From Bacillaceae bacterium (lineage in GTDB: Bacteria > Bacillota > Bacilli > Bacillales_A > Planococcaceae), in NCBI GenBank assembly GCA_030149685.1, contig JASLGI010000019.1, forward strand, positions 1 through 19,344: a stretch of DNA of 19,344 nucleotides, read 5' to 3'. A program made the translations under genes and the position numbers. Under the pieces are notes generated by a model. That model made no database searches. It had not been told where the DNA came from and saw only the letters and a program-made list of their open reading frames with translations. Shown one piece after another: positions 7,256-16,115 of the stretch (positions are counted from its first letter, which is position 1; every line of letters starts with the position of its first letter).

Positions 7256-8200
7256 ATGAAACAATATTTAGATTTATGTCGCCATGTTTTAGAAACAGGC
7301 GTTGATAAAATGGACCGTACTCAAACAGGAACGAAGAGTGTGTTCGGCTATCAAATGCGTTTTGATTTACAAAAAGGGTTTCCTTTGTTGACGACGAAAA
7401 AAACGGCTTTTCGTTTAATCGTGTCAGAGTTATTATGGTTTTTAAAAGGTGATACGAATGTAAAAACGTTAATTGAAGAACGAAACCCTATTTGGGATGA
7501 GTGGGCATTTGAACAATGGGTAGAGAGTGAAGAGTATGATGGACCTGATATGACAAACTTTGGTCATCGCGCGCAAGAAGATGAAGAATTTAAACGAGTA
7601 TACGATCAACAGATGACTCGTTTCAAAGAACTTGTAACGACGAACGAAGGATTTGCTTGTAAATATGGAGATTTAGGGCCTGTCTATGGGCGTCAATGGC
7701 GTTCTTGGCAAGGGGCTAATGGAGAAGTCGTTGACCAAATTGCTAATGTCATTGAAGGCTTGAAGGCGAATCCAAATTCACGCCGTCACGTCGTTACTGC
7801 TTGGAACCCGGCAGAAGTAGATGATATGGCATTACCTCCATGTCATATGTTGTTTCAATTTTATGTAGCGGATGGTCAGTTATCGTGTCAGTTGTATCAA
7901 CGCAGTGCGGACATTTTCTTAGGTGTACCATTCAATATCGCATCATATGCGTTGTTAACTCAGCTCATTGCTGAAGAAGTAGGTTTAGAAGTAGGTGAGT
8001 TTGTTCATACATTAGGAGATGCGCACATTTATTCTAACCATTTTGAACAAGTCCACACACAATTACAACGAGAGCCACGATCATTACCGACAGTAAAAAT
8101 CCATAAAGAAGGTAAATCAATTTTTGATTTAACGACGGAAGATATTGAGTTGATCGGGTATGATCCGCATCCGAAAATTAAAGCACCTGTTGCTGTGTAA
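7256..8200 (+). CDS. thyA: Thymidylate synthase, long (Lactobacillus casei-like) form
   Basis: ThyA methylates dUMP to dTMP, using methylene-tetrahydrofolate and releasing dihydrofolate. The 314-residue length is that of the long class (L. casei, staphylococci, B. cereus), with an extra segment around residues 90-140 absent from the ~264-residue E. coli form. The catalytic cysteine is C196 in [10 protein letters not shown]. Other motifs are [12 protein letters not shown] near the N-terminus, [30 protein letters not shown] and GDAHIYSNH. The start has AGGAGGT with 8-nt spacing. It is followed after 12 nt by dfrA, which recycles the dihydrofolate it makes. Confidence 0.97.
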   Translation: MKQYLDLCRHVLETGVDKMDRTQTGTKSVFGYQMRFDLQKGFPLLTTKKTAFRLIVSELLWFLKGDTNVKTLIEERNPIWDEWAFEQWVESEEYDGPDMTNFGHRAQEDEEFKRVYDQQMTRFKELVTTNEGFACKYGDLGPVYGRQWRSWQGANGEVVDQIANVIEGLKANPNSRRHVVTAWNPAEVDDMALPPCHMLFQFYVADGQLSCQLYQRSADIFLGVPFNIASYALLTQLIAEEVGLEVGEFVHTLGDAHIYSNHFEQVHTQLQREPRSLPTVKIHKEGKSIFDLTTEDIELIGYDPHPKIKAPVAV

Positions 8201-8212
8201 GGAGGGAAATAA

Positions 8213-8710
8213 ATGATTTCATTATTTGTTGCACATGCGAACGATCGAGTCATCGGTTATGAAAATGATATGCCATGGCATGTACCAGGCGATCTTGCTT
8301 ATTTTAAACGTCGAACAATGGGTAAACCAATCATCATGGGGCGAAAAACGTATGAATCGATTGGACGTCCATTGCCTGGGCGTTTAAATATTGTGATTAC
8401 TCGCAACCGCTCCTATGAAGTAGAAGGGGTACGTGTTGTTTCTTCTTTAGAAGAGGCTTTCCGCATAGCAAAAGAAGAAACAGACGCAGCAGAATATATG
8501 GTGATCGGTGGCGAACAAATATTTCAGCAAGCGATGCCACTAGCTGATCGTATGTACATTACGAAAATTGATGAAACATATCCGGGGGATACATTTTTCC
8601 CTGCATATGACTTAGCGGAATGGAAAATTGTGGAGGCATCTGAAACGGCTTTGAATGATGAAGGTGTACCGTATACATTCTACGTATATGAAAGGAAGCG
8701 TTTGTCGTGA
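8213..8710 (+). CDS. dfrA: Dihydrofolate reductase
   Basis: DfrA reduces dihydrofolate to tetrahydrofolate with NADPH and is the target of trimethoprim. The 165-residue product is of normal chromosomal size. It has the N-terminal VIGYENDMPWHVPGDLAYFK block with the active-site acid D27, IIMGRKTYESIGRPLPGR (NADPH and folate contacts) and MVIGGEQIFQQAMP. The ATG follows AAGGAGGG overlapping the thyA stop, so the thyA-dfrA pair is co-expressed. The last four bases (GTGA) overlap the GTG start of the next gene. Nothing in the sequence suggests a mobile trimethoprim-resistance variant. Confidence 0.97.
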   Translation: MISLFVAHANDRVIGYENDMPWHVPGDLAYFKRRTMGKPIIMGRKTYESIGRPLPGRLNIVITRNRSYEVEGVRVVSSLEEAFRIAKEETDAAEYMVIGGEQIFQQAMPLADRMYITKIDETYPGDTFFPAYDLAEWKIVEASETALNDEGVPYTFYVYERKRLS

Positions 8711-9438
8711 TTCGTTCATTACGTACTTATGGTTATTTGTTTGGCTATTTGCCGATTTCATTGCCGCTTTTGCGAAAAGTACGTTCATTACCGACAGATT
8801 TATCTCCCGAAGCGCGTGATGAGGAGATCGATCAATATCCTCGTCATTGGGCAAGTGGTATTTTAAAACGAACGGGTAGTACGCTTGATGTTGATGGACT
8901 TGAACATTTGATCGAAGGTCCGGCGATGATTATTAGTAATCATGAAGGAAATTTTGATATTCCTACATTGATTGCAACATTACCGAAGCCCTTCGGTTTC
9001 ATATCGAAAGTTGAAGTGAAAAAATTACCTGTGATTCGAGATTGGATGGAAGAGATGAATTGTATTTTTCTCGACCGAACAGATAGAAGAAGTGCGATGC
9101 AAGTATTAAAAGATGCAGAAGAGTCATTGCGTGCAGGACATTCTCTCGTCATGTTTCCAGAAGGAACTCGTAGTCAAGGAGAAGGTATGGGAACGTTTAA
9201 ATCAGGGTTTGCTAAAATTGCGAAAGATGCAGAAGTTGCTGTCATCCCTATCGCTCTTACAGGTACGAGTGACATTATGGAGAAAAATAAGAACCGTATT
9301 CGACCGAGTGAAGTGAAAGTGCGGGTACTCCCGCCATTTACCGTAGAAGAAGTAAAAGAAATGACGAGAAAAGAGCTTGTAGACCGAGCAGAAAAGCGTA
9401 TTCGAACAGCATTACAAAAGATGGATGAAAAGAAGTAA
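8707..9438 (+). CDS. ypkP: PlsC-like 1-acylglycerol-3-phosphate acyltransferase family (YpkP)
   Basis: Members of this family move acyl groups to lysophospholipids at the inner face of the membrane. The 243-residue product has the catalytic HX4D motif as NHEGNFD (H79, D84) and the glycerol-phosphate motif FPEGTRS (150-156), with an N-terminal hydrophobic segment (about 9-22). Position after dfrA matches B. subtilis ypkP. Whether it is the main phosphatidate-forming PlsC or a paralogue cannot be told from this window. The start is GTG, overlapping the dfrA stop by 4 nt, with AAAGGAAG (about 8689-8697) upstream. Confidence 0.86.
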   Translation: MIRSLRTYGYLFGYLPISLPLLRKVRSLPTDLSPEARDEEIDQYPRHWASGILKRTGSTLDVDGLEHLIEGPAMIISNHEGNFDIPTLIATLPKPFGFISKVEVKKLPVIRDWMEEMNCIFLDRTDRRSAMQVLKDAEESLRAGHSLVMFPEGTRSQGEGMGTFKSGFAKIAKDAEVAVIPIALTGTSDIMEKNKNRIRPSEVKVRVLPPFTVEEVKEMTRKELVDRAEKRIRTALQKMDEKK

Positions 9439-9465
9439 AATCAAGAAAAAAGGAAGTGCTTTGCA

Positions 9466-10308
9466 GTGGGAAAGATTCATATCGTTACAGATTCAACAGC
9501 AGATTTTGTCGAAGGAGATGTCGAGAAATATGGAATTCATGTCATTCCATTAAACATTTATATCGATGAACAAACATTCGTTGATCGTGTCGATCTTCAA
9601 CCAGATGTATTTTTAGAGATGATGCGAGAAGCGAAAGAGTTACCGAAAAGTTCACAACCACCTGTAGGTGTGTTTAAACAAATGTATGATGAACTCGGTG
9701 CAAATGGAGACAAAATTATATCCATTCATATGACAGGCGGGATGAGCGGAACAGTAGAGGCAGCTCGGAATGCAGCACAAATGACAGAGGCTGATGTAAC
9801 GGTGATCGATTCCGAGTATATTTCACATGCGCTTGCATTCCAAGTAAAAGAAGCAGCAGTGATGGCGAATGAAGGAGCAACAGTTGAAGAAATTATTGAA
9901 CGTTTAAAAGTCGTTCGTGCAAACACAACGCTATTTGTCGTTGTAGACGTTTTAGATAATTTAGTAAAAGGCGGACGTATTGGAAAAGGTGCAGGAATGA
10001 TTGGGTCATTTTTAAATATTAAACCGATTGCGATGTTGAAAGATGGGGTTTATTCACCTGTAGGAAAAGCACGTAGTCATAAACAAGTCGTTCGTCAATT
10101 GTTCCAAGCGTTTCAGGAAGATATTGAAGGGAAGACAGTTAAAGGTATTGGTATTTCACATGCGAATGGTCAAAAAATGGGAGAGCCATTAAAGAAAAAA
10201 ATTGAAGACCTCGATGTCGTTGCAGACGTACCATTTACGTATACAACACCAATTATTAGTACGCATACAGGCGAAGGAGCTATTGGCTTCATGTATTATG
10301 CGGAATGA
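9466..10308 (+). CDS. DegV/FakB family fatty-acid-binding protein
   Basis: DegV proteins bind a fatty acid. FakB members present it to the kinase FakA so that external or recycled fatty acids can enter phospholipids. The 280-residue product shows the family landmarks: TDSTADF (8-14), the ligand-contacting GGMSGTVEAARNAAQ, VVDVLDNLVKGGRIGKG, and the C-terminal SHANGQK/GEGAIGF region. The start is GTG at 9466, with AAAAGGAAG starting about 17 nt upstream. It follows an acyltransferase gene, so a shared role in lipid assembly is plausible, although no fakA is in the window. The usual number of FakB paralogues (two or more) means the exact ligand cannot be assigned. Confidence 0.9.
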   Translation: MGKIHIVTDSTADFVEGDVEKYGIHVIPLNIYIDEQTFVDRVDLQPDVFLEMMREAKELPKSSQPPVGVFKQMYDELGANGDKIISIHMTGGMSGTVEAARNAAQMTEADVTVIDSEYISHALAFQVKEAAVMANEGATVEEIIERLKVVRANTTLFVVVDVLDNLVKGGRIGKGAGMIGSFLNIKPIAMLKDGVYSPVGKARSHKQVVRQLFQAFQEDIEGKTVKGIGISHANGQKMGEPLKKKIEDLDVVADVPFTYTTPIISTHTGEGAIGFMYYAE

Positions 10309-10328
10309 ATAAAGAAAGGAGAGAGCGG

Positions 10329-11063
10329 ATGAAAAAGTGGTTACTCGGCTTATTCGCCGCTCTTTTCGTCTTCACTCTTTCAGCTTGCCAAAAAGAAATG
10401 GAACCGATTGACCTCGTTGTCGTCGGATTAGGTGACTCGCTAACTGAAGGAATTGGGGACGAGGAGGAGTTAGGGGGATACTTTGGTCGGTTAGTGAAAA
10501 AAATATCTGATGAAGAAATCGTCGGTGACGTCAAACATTATAATTTTGGGAAAAGTGGTCATCGAAGTGAGCAGTTACTTGAAAGGATTCAACAGGAAGA
10601 GGAAATTCGCGAAGCATTAAAAAAAGCGGATCTCGTGACTGTAACAATCGGTGGGAACAATATTGTGAAAGTCGTCCGTCAACATTTACTCCATCTTGAA
10701 ATGGAGCCATTCGAAAAAGAGCATGCGCATTATGAAAACGATTTACAAAAAATCGTGAAGGAAATAGAAACGCTGAATCCAGATGTGCAAATTTTTCTCG
10801 GTGGTGTCTATAATCCACTTGATATGGTATCTGAAGAAGAGGCTGAATTCACTGAGATTATTCAAAGTTGGAATGACACGATACAACGAATAGCTCACCA
10901 GAAAAATCGTTCGTTTGTCTCGCTCGAAAAATTAGGAGAAGGTCCTGTAGAGTCTTATTATTCTACTGATTATTTCCATCCAAATAGTATCGGATATGAG
11001 ACGATTGCTGAGCGGTTTCATAAAGAAATTCAAGAGAAGTTAAAGGAGGCTTTTAATGAATAA
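10329..11063 (+). CDS. ypmR: YpmR-like SGNH/GDSL hydrolase lipoprotein
   Basis: The 244-residue product starts with a lipoprotein signal (MKKWLLGLFAALFVFTLSAC); the lipobox LSAC puts the lipid on C20, so the enzyme sits on the outer face of the membrane. The SGNH hydrolase blocks are present: GDSLTEG with nucleophile S37, GKSG near 74-77, GGNN with N110, and DYFHP with D214 and H217. This predicts an esterase or lipase-like activity of unknown substrate, as for B. subtilis YpmR. An in-frame ATG at 10305 overlaps the degV stop but has no ribosome binding site and would bury the signal. The ATG at 10329 has AAAGGAGAG just upstream. The end overlaps ypmS by 8 nt. Confidence 0.87.
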   Translation: MKKWLLGLFAALFVFTLSACQKEMEPIDLVVVGLGDSLTEGIGDEEELGGYFGRLVKKISDEEIVGDVKHYNFGKSGHRSEQLLERIQQEEEIREALKKADLVTVTIGGNNIVKVVRQHLLHLEMEPFEKEHAHYENDLQKIVKEIETLNPDVQIFLGGVYNPLDMVSEEEAEFTEIIQSWNDTIQRIAHQKNRSFVSLEKLGEGPVESYYSTDYFHPNSIGYETIAERFHKEIQEKLKEAFNE

Positions 11064-11643
11064 ATGGAAAGTGAGTTTCTTCATTTTACTCGCTATTGTA
11101 TTAGTAGCTATAGGTAGTATTGTTTTAGCAATACGCCCTCTTGCATCACCTAATATAGAGTTAAAACCGAATGAAGTGACAGAAAAAGACGCAGCCTTTC
11201 ATGTGAAAGGAGAAGCAAATGATTTTATCGCTATGGGGAATAAAACGTTAAGGGAACAATATGAAGAAAAGAAAATTGATATTCCTATTACGCTCCAATT
11301 AGAAGATGGAAAAATTCGTACGATGTTAGAGCTTCCTGTTTTTTCAGCGACTGTGTCAACAGAACTTTATTTTGATGCAGAAGCGTTAGAAAATGGCGAT
11401 GTGTTATTACAATTAAGTGAGGTAAAAGCAGGAGATTTATCATTACCTCCACAAACAATTTTACAGTTTTTATCGCGCTCTAGTGCACTACCGAAAGGTG
11501 TAAAAGTTCGTCCGAAAGAAAGTGAGTTACATGTCGATATGCAGGAGATGACGAAAGATAATGCTTTTCGTATCGCATTTACAACGATTGATTTACCGAA
11601 AGATGAAGTGAGCTTTGATTTAATTATTGATGAGGAGGAATAA
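11056..11643 (+). CDS. ypmS: YpmS-like DUF2140 membrane-anchored protein
   Basis: The 195-residue product has an N-terminal transmembrane anchor (about residues 8-27, [19 protein letters not shown]) and an exported domain with repeated beta-rich segments ([45 protein letters not shown]). Size, topology and position directly after ypmR match the YpmS/DUF2140 family, which has no known function. AAAGGAGG (11042-11049) lies inside ypmR six bases before the ATG, so the two overlapping genes are probably translated together, and the two extracytoplasmic products may work together. Confidence 0.85.
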   Translation: MNKWKVSFFILLAIVLVAIGSIVLAIRPLASPNIELKPNEVTEKDAAFHVKGEANDFIAMGNKTLREQYEEKKIDIPITLQLEDGKIRTMLELPVFSATVSTELYFDAEALENGDVLLQLSEVKAGDLSLPPQTILQFLSRSSALPKGVKVRPKESELHVDMQEMTKDNAFRIAFTTIDLPKDEVSFDLIIDEEE

Positions 11644-11644
11644 T

Positions 11645-12598
11645 ATGGAGATCGCAACGTTTGCCGGTGGGTGTTTTTGGTGTATGGTCAAGCCATTTCA
11701 TCAATATGATGGTGTGGAAGAAGTAATCTCTGGTTATACTGGGGGCGACGTACCGAATCCGACGTATGAACTCGTGTGTACGAATACAACGGGACATCGG
11801 GAAGCTGTCCAAATTACATTTGACCCGAAAGTCATCTCCTATGATGAGCTCGTGGCGATTTATTTCACACAAATTGATCCGACTGATAGTGGGGGACAAT
11901 TTTTTGACCGTGGAGAATCGTATGCGCCTGCTATTTTTTATCATTCAGAAGAGCAAAGAAAAATAGCGATCGCACAAAAAGAAGCGTTAGATGCGAGCGG
12001 AAAATTTAGTGCAGCAATTGTAGTCGATGTTTTACGAGCGAAGCCATTTTATAAAGCAGAAGAGCATCATCAAGATTATTACAAAAAAAATAGCGCTCAT
12101 TACAATCGATATGCGAAAGGTTCAGGTCGTGTAGCTTTCATAGAAAAACATTGGAAAGATGAGACCGAAGAAGAACTTCAACGACGTCTCACACCGATTC
12201 AGTATCATGTCACACGAGAAAATGGAACTGAGCCACCATTTGAAAATGAATATGATGCTCATTTTGAAGATGGAATTTACGTCGATATAATTTCAGGAAA
12301 GCCTTTATTTTCATCGCGTGATAAATACGATGCAGGTTGTGGTTGGCCAAGTTTCACACGTCCGATCGATGACTATGAAATTACTGAACATTTCGATGAT
12401 AGTTACGGGATGCGTCGTGTAGAAGTACGCAGTGCAACAGCAGATAATCATTTAGGCCACGTATTTTCAGATGGGCCACAAGAAGAGGGCGGTTTACGTT
12501 ATTGTATTAACTCAGCTGCTTTACGTTTTGTGCCTAAAGAACGGTTAAAAGAAGAAGGTTACGAGCGTTATCTCGTATTATTTGAAGAGGAGGTATGA
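11645..12598 (+). CDS. msrAB: Bifunctional peptide methionine sulfoxide reductase MsrA-MsrB
   Basis: A 317-residue fusion repairs both stereoisomers of oxidised methionine in proteins. The N-terminal MsrA domain (about 1-160) begins with FAGGCFWCM, with catalytic C10. The MsrB domain (about 180-317) has GCGWPSF with C232 and RYCINSAAL with the catalytic C287; their spacing agrees with the resolving/catalytic pair known in Neisseria MsrB. The two CXXC pairs that bind zinc in other MsrB proteins are replaced (YVDIISGK and [12 protein letters not shown]), so this is the metal-free form. B. subtilis has separate genes. The ATG at 11645 follows GAGGAGGA at 5-nt spacing and is two bases past the ypmS stop; upstream in-frame ATGs overlap that site and were rejected. 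Confidence 0.95.
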   Translation: MEIATFAGGCFWCMVKPFHQYDGVEEVISGYTGGDVPNPTYELVCTNTTGHREAVQITFDPKVISYDELVAIYFTQIDPTDSGGQFFDRGESYAPAIFYHSEEQRKIAIAQKEALDASGKFSAAIVVDVLRAKPFYKAEEHHQDYYKKNSAHYNRYAKGSGRVAFIEKHWKDETEEELQRRLTPIQYHVTRENGTEPPFENEYDAHFEDGIYVDIISGKPLFSSRDKYDAGCGWPSFTRPIDDYEITEHFDDSYGMRRVEVRSATADNHLGHVFSDGPQEEGGLRYCINSAALRFVPKERLKEEGYERYLVLFEEEV

Positions 12599-12599
12599 G

Positions 12600-12824
12600 A
12601 TGCGCCCACCATTTTTTAAGTTCGCGCTCCGTTATCGTGATGAAAAAAGTCCATACGGTGCATTTGTCGAAGGGATGTTAGAAGATACGTTGTTTCCTCG
12701 ACAAGAGAAAGAGTTTGACGAACTATCGCGTTATATCGAAGAATCAATCGATGCTCGACTTGATGCGACTGTTTTCGACGAGCTGTATCGATTATATGAT
12801 GATCGACTCGACCGGGTACGTTAG
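12600..12824 (+). CDS. yozE: YozE family (UPF0346) small protein
   Basis: The 74-residue product (FKFALRYRDEKSPYGAFVEGM, then FPRQEKEFDELSRYIEES) matches the YozE SAM-like family in length and in the pattern of aromatic and acidic residues. It is predicted to be a small helical cytoplasmic protein; function is unknown. The ATG lies one base after the msrAB stop, with AGAGGAGGT (12586-12594) inside msrAB; an in-frame ATG at 12582 lies ahead of that site and is unlikely. It is the last gene of the thyA-led series, and its stop codon sits in the loop of a GC-rich hairpin. Confidence 0.82.
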   Translation: MRPPFFKFALRYRDEKSPYGAFVEGMLEDTLFPRQEKEFDELSRYIEESIDARLDATVFDELYRLYDDRLDRVR

Positions 12825-12831
12825 CCCGGTC
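12810..12831 (+). terminator. Possible terminator hairpin at the end of yozE
   Basis: GACCGGG (12810-12816) and CCCGGTC (12825-12831) form a 7-bp GC-rich stem whose 8-nt loop contains the yozE TAG. The following bases (ATTGCATTTC) are only weakly T-rich, so termination may be partial. Confidence 0.4.
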
Positions 12832-12894
12832 ATTGCATTTCTATGTGTTCCGTTGTATCTTTAAGGATAGAATATTGCTACGGGAGGTTTTTTC

Positions 12895-13596
12895 ATGAGT
12901 GTACATATTGAAGCAAAACAAGGTGAAATTGCTGAAGTCGTTTTATTGCCAGGAGATCCACTTCGAGCAAAACATATTGCAGAAACTTATTTAGAAGATG
13001 TCGTTCAATACAATAGTGTACGTAATATGCTCGGTTATACAGGAATGTATAAAGGACAACGTGTATCTGTTCAAGGAACAGGTATGGGGGTACCGTCAAT
13101 TTCAATTTATATTACAGAGCTGATGAAAGAGTATGGTGTCGAAAAATTGATTCGTGTCGGCACATGCGGTGCTGTTCGAGAGGATGTACAATTACGTGAT
13201 GTATTGATTGGACAAAGTGCATCGACAAACTCCTCAATCGTCAACAACTTTTTCCCGAACGTTTCTTTTGCGCCGACTGCAGATTTTGAGTTGTTACATA
13301 CAGCTTATACGAAAGCACGTGAAAAAGAACTACCGGTAAAAGTGGGGAATATTTATACAGAAGACTTTTTCTACAATGAAAAAGCGCCTCATGAAGAACT
13401 TGCGCGTTACGGTATTCTCGGTGTTGAAATGGAAACAGCCGCGCTCTATTTACTTGCAGCGAAATATGGAAGACGAGCGCTGTCAATCTTAACAGTAAGT
13501 GATCACATTATGACTGGTGAAGCGACGACTGCAGAGGAACGTCAAACGACATTTAATGAAATGATTGAAATTGCGTTAGAAACAGCTATTTCTTAA
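12895..13596 (+). CDS. deoD: Purine-nucleoside phosphorylase, DeoD type
   Basis: DeoD cleaves purine (deoxy)ribonucleosides with phosphate to the free base and (deoxy)ribose-1-phosphate, for purine salvage. The 233-residue product is the normal length of the hexameric bacterial type. It shows LPGDPLRAK with phosphate-binding G20 and R24, RNMLGYTG with R43, VGTCGAV, the nucleoside-binding [10 protein letters not shown] and the catalytic-acid region TVSDH. The ATG has GGGAGGT about eight bases upstream. No convincing promoter is seen in the 70-nt gap after yozE, so some expression may come from read-through. A hairpin follows the gene. Confidence 0.96.
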   Translation: MSVHIEAKQGEIAEVVLLPGDPLRAKHIAETYLEDVVQYNSVRNMLGYTGMYKGQRVSVQGTGMGVPSISIYITELMKEYGVEKLIRVGTCGAVREDVQLRDVLIGQSASTNSSIVNNFFPNVSFAPTADFELLHTAYTKAREKELPVKVGNIYTEDFFYNEKAPHEELARYGILGVEMETAALYLLAAKYGRRALSILTVSDHIMTGEATTAEERQTTFNEMIEIALETAIS

Positions 13597-13603
13597 AGCG
13601 GTA

Positions 13604-13638
13604 GGCTGTCGGAAGTATATACTTCTGACCGTCTTTTC
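13604..13638 (+). terminator. Probable intrinsic terminator after deoD
   Basis: GTCGGAAGTAT (13608-13618) pairs with ATACTTCTGAC (13619-13629), with one G-U pair, and flanking bases extend the stem after a mismatch. It is followed by CTTTTCC. The T run is short, so strength is uncertain. Confidence 0.6.
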
Positions 13639-13669
13639 CTAGCGTAGTAGAATGAAAGGAAGGGACAAT

Positions 13670-15142
13670 ATGAAGAAAGAAGACCAAGAGAAAAAGCCAA
13701 CGCCGCCTGCGAAGACGCATGTGCGAATGAAACTTTTTCCTTTTACGATGCTCATATTCGGTCTCGTCATCGTAACAGCGATCGTCACATTTTTTGCGTT
13801 AACGATCGGTGAAGATAAAGTAGTCGACGTCGTTAGTCCTCAAACTGACCGACAAGAGTTTAAGAAGATATACGATGTCTATGATGAATTGCAAGCGAAT
13901 TACTTCAATGATATTAAAGAAGACGATTTGATTGAAGGTGCTGTAAACGGAATGGTTGATGCGCTCGATGATCCGTATACAGATTATTTATCAAAAGAAG
14001 AATCGAAACAATTAACAGAAAGTATTTCAAGTAGTTTTGAAGGGATTGGCGCAGAAATCCGAGAGTCGGATAACTACATCCGAATTGTCAGTCCGATAAA
14101 AAATTCTCCTGCAGAAAAAGCTGGACTTTTACCGAATGACCTCGTCTTAACAGTCGATGGTCAGTCTATTCAAGGAATGACTTCTTCAGAAGCTGTGATG
14201 CTCATTCGTGGAGAAAAAGGCTCCAAGGTGACATTAGAAATTCAACGTGGTGATGAAGAGCCATTTCAAGTTGATATTACACGCGATGTGATTCCGATTG
14301 AAACTGTATATGCAGAAAAACTGAATGGACGTGTCGGTCATATTCAAATTACGAGTTTTGCTGATGAAACGTACAATGAGTTAATTCAAGCGATTCAACA
14401 GTTCGAAAAAGATGGAGTCGAAGGACTCGTTATTGATCTTCGTCAAAACCCGGGAGGACGTTTAGATACAGCTTTAGATATCTCAGACCTCTTTATTCCA
14501 GAAGGTAAGGGAATTATGCAATATGAAGCGAAAAATGGAAAGACGCAATTGTATACTGCATCAAGTGGCGATAAAATTACAGTACCATTAGCCTTTTTAA
14601 TTGATGATGGGAGTGCATCAGCGTCTGAAATTTTAGCAGGGGCGATTAAGGAATCAACAGATATTCCTGTCGTCGGTTTAACGTCATTTGGAAAAGGAAC
14701 GGTCCAGACACCGAAAGAATTAAAAGATGGGTCTACTTTGAAGATGACGACAGCTAATTGGTTAACACCAAGTGGTAAACATATTCATGAACAAGGGATC
14801 GAACCCGATCACGTTGTAGAATATCCACCTTATGCTTCATTACCATTTTTAAATCCAGAAACGCCGATGAAAGAAGGCGATGTTTCTGCACAAGTGAAAG
14901 TAGCGCAACAAATGTTAGAAGCGACAGGATATTTACAAGTGACACCAGATGGAGCATACGGTGCTCAAACGGTACAAGCAGTAAAGAAACTACAAGCAGC
15001 AAATGATTTACCAACTGATGGTATTTTACAAAAAGAGACGACTTTTGCTTTAATGAAAGATTTACGAGAAGAATTAAAAGCAAATGATCCACAAATGAAA
15101 AAAGCACAGCAATTAGTCGAAGAACAATTGCAGAAAAAATAA
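13670..15142 (+). CDS. ctpA: S41 family C-terminal processing protease (CtpA/CtpB-like)
   Basis: The 490-residue protein is anchored by one membrane segment (about 22-46) with the rest outside. After a helical linker comes a PDZ domain (about 115-205, FEGIGAEI through VTLEIQRGD), then the S41 protease core. The catalytic pair is Ser317 (in DGSASASEI) and Lys342 (in FGKGT), 25 residues apart as in known Ctp/Prc enzymes. A peptidoglycan-binding type 1 domain (about 403-465, QVKVAQQMLEATGYL and DGAYGAQTVQAVKKLQ) closes the protein, fitting a role at the cell wall. In B. subtilis a ctp gene also lies near deoD. The ATG at 13670 has GGAAGGG five bases upstream; an ATG six codons earlier sits ahead of that site and was rejected. 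Confidence 0.93.
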   Translation: MKKEDQEKKPTPPAKTHVRMKLFPFTMLIFGLVIVTAIVTFFALTIGEDKVVDVVSPQTDRQEFKKIYDVYDELQANYFNDIKEDDLIEGAVNGMVDALDDPYTDYLSKEESKQLTESISSSFEGIGAEIRESDNYIRIVSPIKNSPAEKAGLLPNDLVLTVDGQSIQGMTSSEAVMLIRGEKGSKVTLEIQRGDEEPFQVDITRDVIPIETVYAEKLNGRVGHIQITSFADETYNELIQAIQQFEKDGVEGLVIDLRQNPGGRLDTALDISDLFIPEGKGIMQYEAKNGKTQLYTASSGDKITVPLAFLIDDGSASASEILAGAIKESTDIPVVGLTSFGKGTVQTPKELKDGSTLKMTTANWLTPSGKHIHEQGIEPDHVVEYPPYASLPFLNPETPMKEGDVSAQVKVAQQMLEATGYLQVTPDGAYGAQTVQAVKKLQAANDLPTDGILQKETTFALMKDLREELKANDPQMKKAQQLVEEQLQKK

Positions 15143-15150
15143 TAAGCAAG

Positions 15151-15180
15151 ACGCTTCCGAGTTCGGGAGCGTTTTTGTTT
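15151..15180 (+). terminator. Intrinsic terminator after ctpA
   Basis: ACGCTTCCG (15151-15159) pairs with CGGGAGCGT (15164-15172), with one G-U pair and a 4-nt loop, followed by TTTTGTTT. It ends only a few bases before the ribosome binding site of the next gene. Confidence 0.88.
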
Positions 15181-15198
15181 CAAGTAGGAGGAAGGAAA

Positions 15199-16113
15199 AT
15201 GGTAGATGTTTATTTAATTAGCGGATTTTTAGGAAGTGGAAAAACTTCTCTTTTGCTTCATTTATTACATGATGCTAAAAAGGAAGGATTGCACGCAGCG
15301 GTACTGATGAACGAATTTGGAGAGCTCGGAATTGATACGAAAACGATTGAGACAGAAGAAGGTTCAATTCCGATGAAAGAAATTTTAAATGGTTGTATTT
15401 GTTGTACAGGATCAGAAAATACAGAAGCACAACTTCAAGGGTTACTCGTTGAAAATCCAATGCTCGATGTGATTTTTATTGAAACAACCGGTGCAGCTCA
15501 TCCAGTTGAAGCATTAGACGCTGTTTATTCTCCTCTTTTTGCCGATCGACTACGAGTAAAAGGGATTGTAACGGTTGTTGATTTAAAACGTTGGACGAAT
15601 TTATCAGCTCTTTCTCCACAAATGCGAGCATTATTTATCGAGCAAATTCGTCACGCTCACTTTTTAATTGGTAATAAAGCAGATTTATTAACACCAGGAG
15701 AATTAGCAGAAGTGACGTTTGCGATTCAAAACTTTCAACCGAATGTACCACTCGTACAAACAGAAAGAGCTCGTGTGAAATTTCAAGACATTGAAAGCCG
15801 TTTAACAGATGCGATCGAGTCATTTGATGCGACGACATTTGATGGTCATTTATTACCTTTACAGTCAAAGTTATTGACATTTGACCGTCCGGTAGACCGG
15901 GAGAAATTCGAAGACTGGGTACGTACATTGCCGGAAACGATGTATCGAATGAAAGGATACGTTCCCCTTACAACGAGTGAGAAGCCGTATAGTTTCCAAT
16001 ATGCATACGGAATGGTCCATTGGCTACCTGAGGATATTAAAATGAAGCCTCAAGTCGTTATGATCGGTGAAGGAATCCTCGATATCGAATTAGACGAACG
16101 AATTTATGCGTAA
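15199..16113 (+). CDS. COG0523/CobW-family GTPase, probable metallochaperone
   Basis: These G3E GTPases bind zinc or another metal and hand it to target proteins. The 304-residue product has Walker A GFLGSGKTS (9-17), the metal-binding CXCC motif as GCICC (65-69), ETTGAAHP (family Walker B/G3 region) and the guanine-specificity motif NKAD (159-162). A short C-terminal CobW domain follows (from about 230, FDRPVDREKFEDWVRTL, KGYV). The histidine-rich insert of some zinc chaperones is absent. The metal is not known; I see no Zur-type operator. The ATG at 15199 follows AGGAGGAAGG; an in-frame ATG eight codons upstream lies in the ctpA terminator and was rejected. Confidence 0.88.
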   Translation: MVDVYLISGFLGSGKTSLLLHLLHDAKKEGLHAAVLMNEFGELGIDTKTIETEEGSIPMKEILNGCICCTGSENTEAQLQGLLVENPMLDVIFIETTGAAHPVEALDAVYSPLFADRLRVKGIVTVVDLKRWTNLSALSPQMRALFIEQIRHAHFLIGNKADLLTPGELAEVTFAIQNFQPNVPLVQTERARVKFQDIESRLTDAIESFDATTFDGHLLPLQSKLLTFDRPVDREKFEDWVRTLPETMYRMKGYVPLTTSEKPYSFQYAYGMVHWLPEDIKMKPQVVMIGEGILDIELDERIYA

Positions 16114-16115
16114 AT

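Noticed and set aside
12844..12873. TAGAAT with upstream T/G-rich bases as a deoD promoter
   Set aside because: No acceptable -35 at 16-18 bp, and the implied start would lie at the ribosome binding site.
13625..13653. CTGACC-N17-TAGAAT as a ctpA promoter
   Set aside because: The start site would fall within the ribosome binding site, leaving almost no leader, and the -35 overlaps the deoD terminator stem.
14754..15149. 131-codon open frame on the minus strand opposite the end of ctpA
   Set aside because: It lies antisense to a well-supported domain of ctpA, has low-complexity leucine-rich composition and no ribosome binding site.
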